From Galeopsis tetrahit (lineage: Eukaryota; Streptophyta; Magnoliopsida; Lamiales; Lamiaceae): a DNA stretch of 64,000 nt. Below, one piece after another: positions 47,665 to 59,205 of the stretch. The stretch's first letter is position 1. Each line of letters starts with the position of its first letter. Both the position numbers and the translations under genes were made by a program. Under the pieces are notes generated by a model. It ran no database searches and was not told where the DNA came from. It worked only from the letters and a program-made list of their open reading frames with translations. The stretch covers positions 65,609,441 through 65,673,440 of the forward strand of contig OY776125.1 of the NCBI GenBank assembly GCA_963675135.1. Reading direction: 5' to 3'.

Positions 47665-47826
47665 GTTTTAAGGGAGTTATTAAAATTAATTTGATACAAT
47701 TTCTTGTTTCAAATATACACGCGTATATATATATATTATATTTTTTTTATATTAACTTATAAATCTATTGATTTAATTATTTTTATTATAATTATTAAAT
47801 TCTTGAAATATTACTCCTACAATATA

Positions 47827-48676
47827 TGTGCGACATTGTCAATGTCATGCAGCCGTTCCGTAGTATGCTGCCATATGGCAGTACATTTCCATGGAATGCG
47901 TTGTATTTTTCTTTCAAACAAATAACATAGTAAAGTTTTGGATAGTATAATATGTTATCAATTAACATTTGTGAATGGTCTCGTCCAACTATAAAATCGA
48001 CCAATGAATTTGAATATTACAACTCAAAAATAAAAAAGGTTAGTTAAGAGTCAAAAAGTATGTGGGTGTTCATCAAATGACATGCCGAAGGTCATCTCCC
48101 TAACCAGCCAGGTTGGCGCAGCCTGGATATACATGTCCATCTAAAACGAGCAATTACCTCAATCTGGCTGAAATTTTATATGAAACAAGTTGTCCTACAT
48201 GTAGCTAGAGAGTAGTGAAATCAATAGTTTAACTAACTCACCTGCAAACATTGTGTCAATGAGTCATCAAAACTTAGTGAACAGATGTGACATCTTATAA
48301 AACAATTGGTCTTATTATCAACCATCTCTCTAGAAATCCTCCATCTTCCTTTAAAAAGGAAACGAAAAGAAAAAAGAAGACCTTAAATTTAAAGTTGTGC
48401 GTTCATCATATATGTTTGTTAAATGAAGCATTCGTAATCACATCATCTTTCACAAATCCACTACCAACATAATATTAGATGAATAGTATAATAAATTTAT
48501 CTTACCCATTAAAATTTTCACTTGTAACTAATTAACCAATAAGTTTGAACTCATCTTTACGACATAATATCTCTTTTTGTTAGGATGATGTAATAGTTTC
48601 CAAACTCAACGGGTCCATTTGTTCCATTTTCTTTTCCAACTTTTCAAAACATTTTTTTTAAATGAGAAAAGATCAC
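47827..48676. other. Intergenic DNA
   Basis: No gene, RNA gene or repeat is recognised. Short frames in it have no domain. Confidence 0.45.
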
Positions 48677-49269
48677 TAGAGATGTTTATCCGGGACGAAC
48701 TAACCGAGTTGGCCCGTTTAACCCTAGAAAATACAGGGTTAGAGTTCATGAATCGTAGGCCCGTTTAAATTCGGGCTTTTTTGATCCGGACCGGTTAGCC
48801 CGCGGGTTAAACCGGGCCAGCCCGCAGGGCTACAGGGCCAACCCGCTAGCCCGGATTGTTACACTTTTTTTTTTTTTTTAATAAATAACTTGTGAACAAA
48901 TTTTGGGTCATTTGACCCATATCAATAACTATAAGCAATAAGTAGTCAATTAGCCTCCATTAGTCAATATTATTATTTTTATTGGGTCATATTAAGGATC
49001 AATGAGTTTTAAAATTGTGTTTAAATCATACTTTTATTTTCTCATTTATCAATCATTAACTAATTATATATTTTTCTATTTTATTTGCTTGTTGGACGTG
49101 TCAAATGGGGCATTTAATTTTAAAATTAAAAAAATTATTGTAGCCCGCTAGGGTTAGGATTAGGTCTCAACAATTGTAGGCCCGTTAAGTATGAACCGGT
49201 TAAGGCCCTAGCCCGTGGCCATGTAGGGCTGACCATATAGGGTTAGGGTAAGCCCGATAGACATCTCTA
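48677..49269. mobile_element. hAT-like MITE, GGCCC-rich
   Basis: TAGAGATGT at the left and ACATCTCTA at the right are exact 9-bp inverted repeats. The body contains mirrored TAGCCCG, GGCCCGTT and AACCGGTT words on both sides of an AT-rich centre. Flanking octamers AAGATCAC and CTCATCAC share only ATCAC, so the 8-bp duplication has decayed or the boundary is off by a base. Confidence 0.65.
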
Positions 49270-49700
49270 CTCATCACATATACCTGAATCATGATTTAAA
49301 GTAAAATGAACTTTAAATATTCAAATTAAATAAAAATTTATATGTGACGGTCTTATAAATAAGATGAATTTTCTATCGTATATATATCATAGAATTCATA
49401 GATTTATCACCCTACCCAAATTATGTTTTGAAGTAAAGTTAGGTACAAGTCCTTTAGTAAAGCTCCATCTCATTTATGAATCAATCGTGAATTTATAATT
49501 CTACGTGAATCATAATTTGTTAGACGGTCTCATACATGAAACAAATTTTCATCACATGTATATTATAGAATTCATAGACTTATCACCTGGCCTACCCAAT
49601 TTTGAAGCAAAGCAAATCCAATTTTAAAGTAAAGTTAGATGCAAATCATATAATGGAGCTCTGCCCCATACATGAAATTGTTTCACACACACAATTTACC
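49270..49700. other. Distal upstream region of the receptor kinase
   Basis: AT-rich DNA with a degenerate duplication of about 200 bp: ATAGAATTCATAGA(T/C)TTATCACC at about 49389 and about 49565, each followed by AAAGTTAG(G/A)T(A/G)CAA. No gene. Confidence 0.45.
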
Positions 49701-49866
49701 TTTAAAATGGAGTATCCTCCCTAAAATCTAAATTAATGTGTTGTATTTTTACAACCTTAAGCATCTAATTTTTGCATATTATTTTTAAAATGGAGTATCC
49801 TCCCTAAAATCTAAATTAATGTGTTGTATTTTTACAACCTTAAGCATCTAAGTTTTGCATATTATT
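49701..49866. repeat. 83-bp tandem duplication upstream of the RLK7-like gene
   Basis: Two copies, 49701-49783 and 49784-49866, differ at about one base (CTAATTTTTGC versus CTAAGTTTTGC). They start TTTAAAATGGAGTATCCTCC. They end about 225 bases before the start codon, so they lie in or near the promoter. Confidence 0.9.
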
Positions 49867-50047
49867 TAATAAATTATTTAGAATATTAAAGGGTAGGGTA
49901 CGAGTACGACGGTGTGGGTGAATAAAAAACAATCAAATTATGAACAACTTTTCCAACTCATCCATTCACAGGCCGTATAACTCCAAAGTGAATTAATTTG
50001 GCAATAAAATCATTGTTTGAGTGTTGACTACTACTACTTCCTAATAA

Positions 50048-50053
50048 ATGTGA
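50048..50053 (+). promoter_or_regulatory. Minimal start-stop uORF (ATGTGA)
   Basis: ATG directly followed by TGA lies 38 bases before the main ATG of the RLK7-like gene. If the 5' UTR includes it, ribosomes could initiate and terminate at once, which lowers translation of the main frame. It matters only if transcription starts upstream of 50048, which the sequence alone cannot tell. Confidence 0.4.
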
Positions 50054-50091
50054 ACGCACACAATCTGAAAAACATCCGAAAATCCTCTCCC

Positions 50092-53078
50092 ATGGCGGCC
50101 GCCTTTCTCCTCCTCCGACCCTCTCTCTTCTTCTTCTTTCTTCTCTCTCTAGCCTCCTCCGACGACCTTCAATCCCTTCTCTCCATCAAAAAAGCCTTCC
50201 AAGATTCCAACACCAAAGTTTTCGATTCCTGGGAACCCAACGCCCCTTTTTGCCAATTCCCAGGAATCACCTGCGATTCCACCGCCGCCTTTGTTCAAGA
50301 AATCGACCTCTCTAATCAGAATCTCTCCGGCGTACTTCCGGTAGCCTCAATTTGCTCCCTCAAGTCCTTGGAAAAGCTCTCTCTGGGCTTCAACCAAATC
50401 CACGGCGGCGTAACAGAGGATTTGAATAAGTGCTTTTCCCTTAAGTACTTAGACATTGGGAACAACTTTTTGTCGGGGATATTTCCGGATATTTCGTCAC
50501 TTAATCGATTGGTTTATCTGTACGCGAATATGAGCGGCTTTTCAGGGGCTTTTCCTTGGGATTCTTTAAAAAACATGACGACGAATCTTCAAGTGTTAAG
50601 CCTTGGAGATAATCCCTTCGATACGACGCCGTTTCCCGATGTGATTTTGAATCTCACGAAGCTGAATTGGCTCTACTTAACCAATTGCAGCATTCAAGGG
50701 AAAATCCCTGAAGAAATCGGGAATCTCGTTGAGTTGATTGACTTGGAAATATCTGATAATCAACTCACGGGGGAGATTCCGACAGGGATTTCGAAGCTTC
50801 GTAATCTCTGGCAGCTTGAACTTTACAACAACAATTTAACTGGAGAATTGCCACAAGGGTTTGGCAATTTGACCAATCTTGAGTTCTTCGATGCTTCAAC
50901 CAATAATCTCTCTGGAAATCTCTCGGAAATAAGGTTTCTGAACAAGCTCAAGAGCTTGCAGCTTTTCGAGAATCAGCTTTCCGGCGAACTCCCGGCCGAG
51001 CTGGGCGATTTCAAGAACCTGGTGAATTTGTCGCTTTACATGAACAAGTTTACAGGGCAGCTTCCGCAAAAGCTGGGCTCCTGGGCCGATTTTCACTTCA
51101 TCGATGTGTCCGAAAACTCGTTTACCGGCCCGATTCCGCCGGATATGTGCAAGAAAGGCACCATGACCAAGCTCTTACTGCTGCAGAACAACTTCACCGG
51201 CGAGATTCCGGCGACTTACACGGCGTGCACGACTTTAATACGCTTTCGTGTAAACAAGAACAGCCTTGAGGGCCCTGTTCCGAGTGGTATTTGGGGCCTT
51301 CCGAAAGCGGAAATAATCGATATTTCAGAAAACAACTTCCAAGGCCCCATCACTTCCGACATCGGAAACGCAAAGAGTTTAGGGCAGCTTTTCCTTTCCA
51401 ACAACAGGCTTTCCGGCGAATTGCCGTTGGAGATCACAAAAGCTTCGAATTTGGTGTCGATTGCTTTAACTAACAACGAATTCTCCGGCGAAATTCCTTC
51501 CACGATTGGGGATTTGAAGCAGCTTACTTCTCTTCAGATGCAGGGGAATAAGTTTTCGGGCTCAATTCCTGATTCTTTAGGCTCTTGTTCTTCAATCAAC
51601 GACATTAACATGGCCCGAAACTCACTTTCTGGCCCAATCCCCGCCTCTCTCGGCTCACTCCCAGCTCTCAATTTCTTCAACGTTTCAGGAAACCAACTCT
51701 CCGGCCCCATTCCAGCCTCTTTGTCCTCTCTACGACTAAACCTCCTCGATCTCTCCGACAACAGATTATCGGGCCCCATTCCGGCCTCCCTTCTCACTGA
51801 AGCTAACAATGGCAGCTTTTCTAACAATGTTGGTCTTTGCAGCGAGACAATCAGGGGATTCCGGCGATGTTCGCCACAATCCGGCATGCCCCGGAAGCTT
51901 CAGACAGTCTTGTTCTGTCTCTTGGTGGCTTGTGTCGGAATGTTGGCCTCACTAGCAGGATTCTGGTATTTGAAAAACAAGAGTGAAGGCTCAAAAGAAG
52001 GATCTTTAAAACAAGATTCGTGGGATTTGAAGTCTTTCCACGTGCTTCATTTCACGGAAGACGAGGTTCTTGATTCCATCAAGAAGGAGAATTTGATTGG
52101 CCAAGGTGGGTCGGGCAATGTGTATCGTGTTGTGGTCGGGAATGGCAAGGAGTTTGCGGTGAAGCACATTTGGCACTCCCATGATTACAAAAAGTCGGGG
52201 AGCTCGACTCCAATTTTAACCAAGTATAAGTCGAAATCCCGGGAGTTTGAATCGGAGGTCGAGACGTTGAGTTCAATTAGGCACATAAATGTGGTGAAGT
52301 TGTTTTGTAGTATAACTAGTGAGGACTCAAGTTTGTTGGTTTATGAGTATATGCCTAATGGGAGTTTGTGGGATAGATTGCATACTTGTAATAAGTTGGT
52401 CCTTGATTGGGAGGCGAGGTATGAGATCGCCCTCGGGGCGGCCCGAGGGTTGGAGTATTTACACCACGGTTGTGATCGCCCTGTGATCCACCGTGATGTG
52501 AAATCCAGTAATATTTTGCTGGATGAACACTTTAAACCTCGTATTGCGGATTTTGGACTTGCGAAAATTGTTCAATCCGATTCGAATGCTGAATCCACTC
52601 AGATCATTGCGGGAACACATGGCTATATAGCTCCAGGTAAATAGATCTATCTATCTCCTCTAAGTTACAGGATGTAAATTGATATTAAATCTATATGTTA
52701 ATTGTTTTCACATCCGAAATTAACTTTGCAGAATACGGGTACACGAACAAGGTGACTGAGAAGAGCGATGTATACAGCTTCGGGGTAGTGCTAATGGAGT
52801 TGGTGACGAGGAAGAGGCCGACGGAAGCAGAGTTCGGAGAGAACAAAGACATAGTAGATTGGGTATGTGGGAAACTGAAAACGAAAGAGAGTGTACTAAG
52901 TGTGTTGGATTCAAGAATTGGTGAGATGTACAATGAAGATGCTATCAAGGTTATGAAAATAGCAATTTTGTGCACAGCAAGGCTTCCAGCGTTGAGGCCT
53001 ACAATGAGAACTGTGGTCCAAATGTTAGAGGAAGCTCAACCTCGTCCATTACTTAGTATTATTGTAAGTAAGAACTAA
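50092..53078 (+). CDS. RLK7: LRR receptor-like kinase, RLK7-like (LRR-XI)
   Basis: Plasma-membrane receptor kinase. In Arabidopsis, RLK7 perceives PIP-type secreted peptides and acts in immunity and in root and seed traits. Two exons, 50092-52636 and 52732-53078 (95-bp GT-AG intron after the activation loop APE codon start), give 963 residues, close to the family length of about 970. In order: signal peptide (residues about 1-22, Phe/Leu-rich), N-cap with WEPNAPFCQFPGITC, about 20 leucine-rich repeats, a transmembrane segment (LQTVLFCLLVACVGMLASLA), then the kinase with GQGGSGNVYRV loop, AVKH lysine, HRDVKSSN (an RD kinase), DFG and GTHGYIAPEYGY. All catalytic residues are present and the frame is unbroken. 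The ATG at 50092 is chosen because the signal peptide follows directly. The closest relative outside RLK7 would be HAIKU2; the match in the LRRs and C terminus favours RLK7. Confidence 0.93.
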
Positions 53079-53193
53079 GAAGTTCAATTAAATTAGAAAT
53101 ATGTCAAATATGTTTGTTCAAGTCTATTAAGATCCATGGACAACCGGTACACAATGGTATAAGATCATTGTGTTAGTTTTAGCGTCTCATAAT
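53079..53193. other. 3' flank of the receptor kinase gene
   Basis: Probably the 3' UTR and its end, cut short by the hAT-like element starting at 53194. No obvious AATAAA is seen. Confidence 0.4.
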
Positions 53194-54060
53194 TAGTGGC
53201 GGATTTAGAAACTTAAATTTTGATGTACGATAAATATTTATTAACATATTATTTAATATTTAAAGTTTTATCCGATAGTGTACATCAATGAAGTGTACAT
53301 CAATGACTTCTCTATTGAAATTGTTGAAATTTTGACTATTCGAATTAGCCCGAGGAAGAGAATATAGACATAAAGGTGAAAATAATAAAATATACTGACA
53401 CATTATTATAAGACACTATAAAAAGATCGAAATTCATCGATCTAATAGTTGAAAAGAGAAAATAAGTATAAATATGCTTTAATTATATTTGGCTCACAAT
53501 AAGAATTTTTAGAAAAAAATATATTCCCTCCATTTAAATTCATTATGCCCATTTTTTCGAGTACGAGTTTTAATAAATACTCCGTATTACTTAATTTAAT
53601 TTATATATAAAATAGATAAGTTAGGTGTAGAGTCTACTTATAAATAAAGTGATTATTTATAAATAAAAATATTATACGACATTTTGAATAAATAAGTGGT
53701 GTTTAAATAATGTGAATGGTATTATTTTTAGAAAAAAATGAAAATAATAAAATTAGACAACCAAATCACATAAAATAAAAATAATAAAATTGAAAATATT
53801 AAATAAATAATAATTATAACTTCTTTTATATTTATAATATGATATATAAGTAATAAGAGTAGTATATAAATGAAAAAAATCGGGGGAAGTCAAAGTAAAT
53901 TGAGAACAAGCCCAATTGTAAAAATAGCCCAAAGCTAAGTCAAAATGGATATAAAAAAGCAAATTGTGTTTAGACAGTTATTGTTATTATTATTTTTTTT
54001 TTTTGCATTTTGGGGTACAACTATAGTCTGTACACCTGTTCTATGCTAGATCCGTTACTA
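53194..54060. mobile_element. hAT-like non-autonomous element
   Basis: The ends TAGTGGCGGATTTAG and (reverse complement) TAGTAACGGATCTAG match at 12 of 15 positions. The flanking octamers CTCATAAT (53186-53193) and CTCATAAA (54061-54068) match at 7 of 8. The AT-rich 867-bp inside has no transposase. It sits about 115 bp after the kinase stop codon and so may contain the transcript's end. Confidence 0.6.
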
Positions 54061-54068
54061 CTCATAAA

Positions 54069-55439
54069 AATGGTGGTGACATGAATTAAAAATTCAGTAA
54101 AATAAACATCCTGTATGCAGTGGAGTTCAATTTTAATTATATTTCTTACTCATTTAAGAAATTAGTCAAGCTAAAGAAATGTGTGGTTTCAATATTTAAT
54201 AAGCGACACTATATGAAATATTTTATGTGAAATATTAGTATATTTAAAAAGGATAAAAAATTTATGAATCTTTTACGAGTCTGATCAGATTAAATGAATC
54301 TTTTTTTTAAAAAAATACGCAAAAGTCACGTAAAAGCTAACAGAGTTCTAGATGTATGTTACTATGAAGATAATTATATGTTACTGTAAGAGCAAATATG
54401 AGTTAGTGTAACAAATAACAATAAATTGGCTTTTCACATTAATATTAGTAAAATTAATTTAAAGAAGGATAAAAAAGAAGATAATTGATTTACTGTAAGG
54501 GCAAATATGAGTTACTGTAAGTACAAATAACAATAAATTGATTTTTCACATTAATATTAGTAAAATTAATTTAAAGAAGGATAAAAAAACTCACAAATTT
54601 TTTTGCAAGTCATACCAAATCAAACAAATCATTAAAAAATAATCACCCAAAAGATAAACAAATAAACTTGTTCTTGATCAGTGTTACTATAAATACAATT
54701 ATATGTTACTATACGGGGCAACATGTGTTACTATAAGGACAAATAACACTTAATTTGTTTTTGATTAACATATATTTGTCCTTAAAGTAACACATGTAAG
54801 GTACTGAAAATCCCCTTACATACTAATAGGGAGTTTAAATTGATGATGTGTCATCTTGTGGTTAATTTGGCTTATGTGTCATTTTGTGGTCAATGACGGA
54901 GTCAGAAAATTTGGATAGGGGGCTCGATTAACATTACTATAAAGACTAAACAATACTTTCTTCACCCATCTGAATTTTACCCGTTTTCCTTTTTCACATG
55001 TTTTAAGGTATTAAAATGTCATTGAGTTGATGAAAGATGATAAAAATGATAAAGGTTTAGAGAGATGGAAAAGAAAAAATGTAGAGAGATAATGGCATGT
55101 TCACATTTTAGGAAATGAATCACTTTAGTTGAAACGACCAAAATAACAAACTATGTTAATATATCTCATTTCATTATTTTAAATTGAACAAATCGACTTC
55201 CGTTATATTTTAGAGAATTTTTTAATTGTTTCGACTCCGAAGGGACGAAACAATATCGAAATTATTAAAATATTAATATCATAATAAATAAAAAAAATAT
55301 ACGGTGTAATTTTTTTCTTCAATTAAAACACAAAACTAACACTCCAAAAAAATCTTAACAATACTTAAATATTAAATTTTTTTTAGAATAAATTACGAGT
55401 GGTTGCAAAAATCTAGACAATGTATTTAAATAATTTAAG
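54069..55439. other. Intergenic DNA with a 109-bp duplication
   Basis: No gene. Bases about 54381-54489 and 54490-54598 are imperfect direct repeats containing TTACTGTAAG, ATATGAGTTA, AATAACAATAAATTG and AAAGAAGGATAAAAAA. Related TGTTACTAT words continue to about 54800. The rest is AT-rich; a Stowaway-like end (CGACTCCGAAGGGACG, about 55230) appears without a clear partner. Confidence 0.5.
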
Positions 55440-57901
55440 TAAATTTTTATTTTTTTTTGACAATACACCAAGGATAGAAATTAAGGACAAATAGAAAGGG
55501 CAATATCCTTGAAATATTGTGAACAACCATCTTCATACCAATCTTGAGGAGATGAAGTGTTAAAAGACGCTTGGGCTAAGGCATGTGCAACACGATTTTG
55601 TTCTCTTGGTATATGCTGACAATCCCACACTAGGATATCTTGCAATATACGTCTGATATTAAGTACGATGCCATTTTCATAATTACCCAAAGGTGTCAGA
55701 GCAATAATAACATTGATAGCCTCACTAGCATCAGATCTAATACCATGAACTTGTAAGCTGTTATTTGCACATCTAGTAAGTCCAATTTCAATTGCTCGTA
55801 ATTCAGCAGCACTTACAGTACCAGGGTTGACAATCCTTTGAGTACCTGCTAGGATGATCTTATAGTCTGAATTAATCAAAACATATCCAACTGCAAAGTA
55901 CTTGTTTTCAACGTTAAAAGCCGCATTTGTGAATAATAGATTCCCATAATCTTGTTGAGCAAATAATTCCTTGGGCTTAGATATAGGTTCGGTCAAAATT
56001 CCTCCCATCTTTTGTGATTTAACAAAATCATTCCAGTATGATACAGCCCATTCAACCTCAAATTTGTTTGGCTTGACATCCTTCTTTTTACAATGATCCT
56101 CAGAATGAATCCACGAGCACCTTTCCTTCCAAATTGCCCAGGCAACAACAAACACAAGGGCCAAATGATCGGTATGGATAAGCTTACCCAAACTATAAAT
56201 AAGATCATAATTATCTCTTTTTGAGGTTTCTTTAATGTTATCCCAAAACCCCACGTGTTTCCATGTGTTTTTAGCAATAGGACATCTAAAAATACCATGC
56301 ATGGAATCAGCATTATGGTAACCACAACACCCACACTTTGAGCTAATGGGGATATGATGTGCAGCCAAATTACCTTCTGTAGCGATCAAGTTTTGAGAAA
56401 GTTTCCAACAGAATATACGGACTTTTGGTGGCACCTTAAGTTTCCAAATAATGCGAAAAATATGCTTGAGAGTATGCTGGTTAGAGGGACCAGGTTTGTG
56501 CATCATAAAGCTTTTTCGATCAGAAGAGAAAGAAAGATCATAACCGGATGCCACTGTGTACTTACCCCCCGAAGAAGCTGGCCAGAATAATTGATATTTT
56601 TCATCAGCACCCAAAATAGGAGTGTTTAAAATAGCGCTTGCTTCAAATGGAAGGAAAGCTTCTTTAATTAAATTCTTATCCCAGGTACCATCATGTAGCA
56701 CAAAACGGCTAACCTTTGACGCACTTGCAATTCGTGATCTGATTCTACCATCATTTAAACCCAATACCCATCTATCTTTAAATACATGGATGTCTTCACC
56801 ATTGCCAACTCTCCAACGTGCCCCATTTTCCAACAAATCTCTACTCCATAACAAAGATCTCCAAACAAATGATGGATTTGAACCCAAGTCATGTCCATCA
56901 CATTTGAATTTTAAAAATATCTAGCTTTGAAGATCTTGCTAAGAAATGTATCTAGCATTGTAACAATCCTCCATAATTGTTTAGCAAGAAGAGCCTTATT
57001 AAAATGCACTAAACTCCGAAACCCTAATCCCCCTTCTTCCTTTGGTGCACATAAAAGCTTCCATTTTTTCCAGTGTAGCTTTTTACCTGCTTCACTATCA
57101 CCCCACCAAAATCCTGCAATGATTTTTTCCATATCCATACAAGTGGAAACCGGTATTCTGAAACATGACATAGTATAAGAAGGCACTGCCTGTAAAACAA
57201 CTTTGATGAGAATTTCTTTTCCTCCTTCCGAGAAGAATCTATAATTCCAAGACAATACCTTCTTTCTCACATTATCAACCAAGTACCCAAATTTTAACTT
57301 TTTTGCTTTGGGGATAATCGTAGGCAATCCCAAATAAAAATCATGCCCTCTAGAGGATTTGACTCCCAAAGTATTTTTGATGACATCAATATTCTCTTGA
57401 TATGTGAGAGGGCTAAATGTAATGGATGACTTCTCTCGGTTTATGAGTTGCCCCGAAGCTTTCTCATAAGCGTAGATACAGTTGGTTAAAGCTTGAGCCT
57501 CTTCTTTCTTTGCTCTCATAAATAGAAGGCTGTCATCTGCAAAAAAGAGTTGAGAAATGATAGGGGCTGCTCGAGCGATTTTAATACCTGAAATTTGCTT
57601 TGTTGCTATGACTGTAGAAATGATGGATGAAAAGGCTTGAGCACAAAGGACAAACAGATACAGTGATAAGGGATCACCTTGGCGGAGACCTCGAGATGGC
57701 TTAAAATAATCTGAAAGTTGGCCATTGATCTTAACACAATAAGAAACTGAAGTTATACACTTCCAAATCAGATTAATCCATCTTTGAGGGAATCCCAAAG
57801 TGTGTAAAATTGCTTTCAAGAACGGCCATTCAATCCTATCATAAGCCTTACTGATGTCTAATTTTATGGCCGCAAAACCAACCCTACTCCTTGATGACTT
57901 G
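55440..57901 (-). pseudogene. L1-type LINE ORF2 remnant (RT, zf-RVT, RNase H)
   Basis: Minus strand. Reverse transcriptase runs from KLDISKAYDRIEWPF (about 57870-57825) through GDPLSLYLF and the FADDSLLFM active site (about 57550) to the SKIFKARYF end. A frameshift at a T-run near 56922 joins it to GSNPSFVWRSLLW. Then come a zf-RVT region (WKLKVPPKVRIFCWKL, CGCCGYHNADSMHGIFRC) and a plant-type RNase H to 55481, where the usual first Asp appears as Asn (LLFTNAAFN). The 3' end reads TGTC plus an A-rich tail at about 55461-55440. The 5' part is missing because an LTR begins at 57902. No product is expected. Confidence 0.88.
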
Positions 57902-59148
57902 TGTTGGTCCCAAAGTTGAGTTAAGATTGAGTAAGCTAGTAAAAGTCTAGAGGGGAGGGGTGAATAGACTTTTAAAAATCTTTCAAAATATCAGAATATG
58001 CAATGCGGAATTTAGTTTTCTTATGTACTATACTGTGCTTACTCAGCTCAGATCAGTACTTTCAGAATAATATGGGCCTAACTAGTTTATACTCAACTTT
58101 TGTTTAGATCTTTATCTTTTTAAATTCTACTGTTCTTGTTTTAACAAATACTAAACAAATATCAAACAGTAAAGTAAAGAACACAGAATTTTATAGTGGT
58201 TCGACCAATAAGTCTACATCCACTCTCACAATCCCAGTTGTGATGTTTTATTACTCTTCTTTGAGTTTCTTGTGGCTTAAAGTCCCAAGATTAAGACTTT
58301 GATCTTTTAGATTATACCTCCAGGTATATCTTCGATCTACTAGTAATTTTCCAAGTAACTAGCACACTTGTTTACAATCAATACAAACTTAAACTTTGAA
58401 AAGTAAAACTTCTCTGTGTTAGCCTTTGATTCTTCTCTTCAAATCTGTGGCTTCTTCTTCTTCTTTAATCTCCTTTAACTCTGTGAGTTCTTCTTGTGCT
58501 CTATAGACTTAGATTGCTTGTGAATGCTTTATAATCAGTAAATGTTTTGTAGTAGTAGCCCTTCAGTTCAGTAGTCTTCAGCAGTAGGAGATCATACAGT
58601 ATTTATAGAACTTAGTATGACAGTTAGCAGTTTGTGAACTAACTCTCAACTAACTCTAAAACTGTTTTTGTAACTTCTTCTTGTAACCGACTTTGTAACT
58701 TCCTTTCAAGTCAGCATATCTTCAATAAATCTTCAGTTACTCCTTAAATAAGCTTTCCAAACTTATTCTTCAATTTCAACAAATCAGTACAGTAACTTAC
58801 TGCTCTGATTTTTACTCTTCGGATTTTTACTCTTCTGAGTCAATCAGCACAGTAACTAAAAACTGTTCAAAACTTCTCCAGATTTCTTCTAAGCTTATTT
58901 TCAACTCTCCTTGAAGTCTTCTTATTCTGAAGTAGTCCTCTGAGTCTTCATTAGTCTTCTGATCTTCTTCTAATCTAGTTCTAATCTACTGTTCTGAACT
59001 TTACAATGCTGATTACAATAGAATACAACTTTACATATATAAAACCTATCCATACACCAACTGAACTATATACATATGAGTATATCTAAGTCCTATACTA
59101 TAAGCTGTCTATACAATACAAAACATCAGCTTAGTCCCTATCAGTTCA
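57902..59148 (-). mobile_element. LTR (element A), interrupting the LINE and cut by element B
   Basis: It begins TGTTGGTCCCAAAG, matching TGTTGGTCCTGAAAGG at the start of the neighbouring LTR at 59149. It shares landmarks with it in the same order: a G-tract hairpin (57941-57973), then GAACCACTATAAAA (minus) and a TATA box (TATAAATA, 58607-58600, minus). Its other end is not seen before 59148, where element B starts. So A appears to have inserted into the LINE (left flank ACTTG) and B into A. Confidence 0.7.
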
Positions 59149-59172
59149 TGTTGGTCCTGAAAGGAGTATATG

Positions 59173-59205
59173 ACAAGTGTATGGGGGGGGGGGGAATACA
59201 CTTGT
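59173..59205. other. Inverted repeat with G-tract loop near the LTR end
   Basis: ACAAGTGTAT (59173-59182) and ATACACTTGT (59196-59205) are exact inverted repeats around twelve G and one A. The element's own strand has a C-tract loop. An equivalent structure lies at 57941-57973 (AAAAGTCTA/TAGACTTTT around GAGGGGAGGGGTGAA). Confidence 0.85.

Larger units (their letters stand above)
42210..47821 (-). mobile_element. Gypsy-type LTR pair with minimal interior and nested insertions
   Basis: LTR copies at 42210-45055 and 45376-47821 both begin TGTCACGCCCCAATTTTTAA. The first ends GGGGTATTACA. ATATA flanks the unit (42205-42209, 47822-47826). The interior is only about 320 bp (45056-45375) but has both priming sites on the minus strand: GTATTAGAGCGGG beside the right LTR and GGACGAAATTTTATTAAG plus a purine-rich tract beside the left LTR. 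That polypurine context is typical of plant Gypsy elements. It has no gag-pol, so it is a deletion derivative or TRIM/LARD-like element. Both LTRs were later invaded by other elements, explaining their length. Without insertions they would be about 1.1 and 1.6 kb; the difference is mostly a tandem array. Confidence 0.85.

Noticed and set aside
50017..50091. N-terminal extension of the RLK7-like protein
   Set aside because: The frame is open upstream but begins without ATG. The ATG at 50092 is followed at once by a signal peptide.
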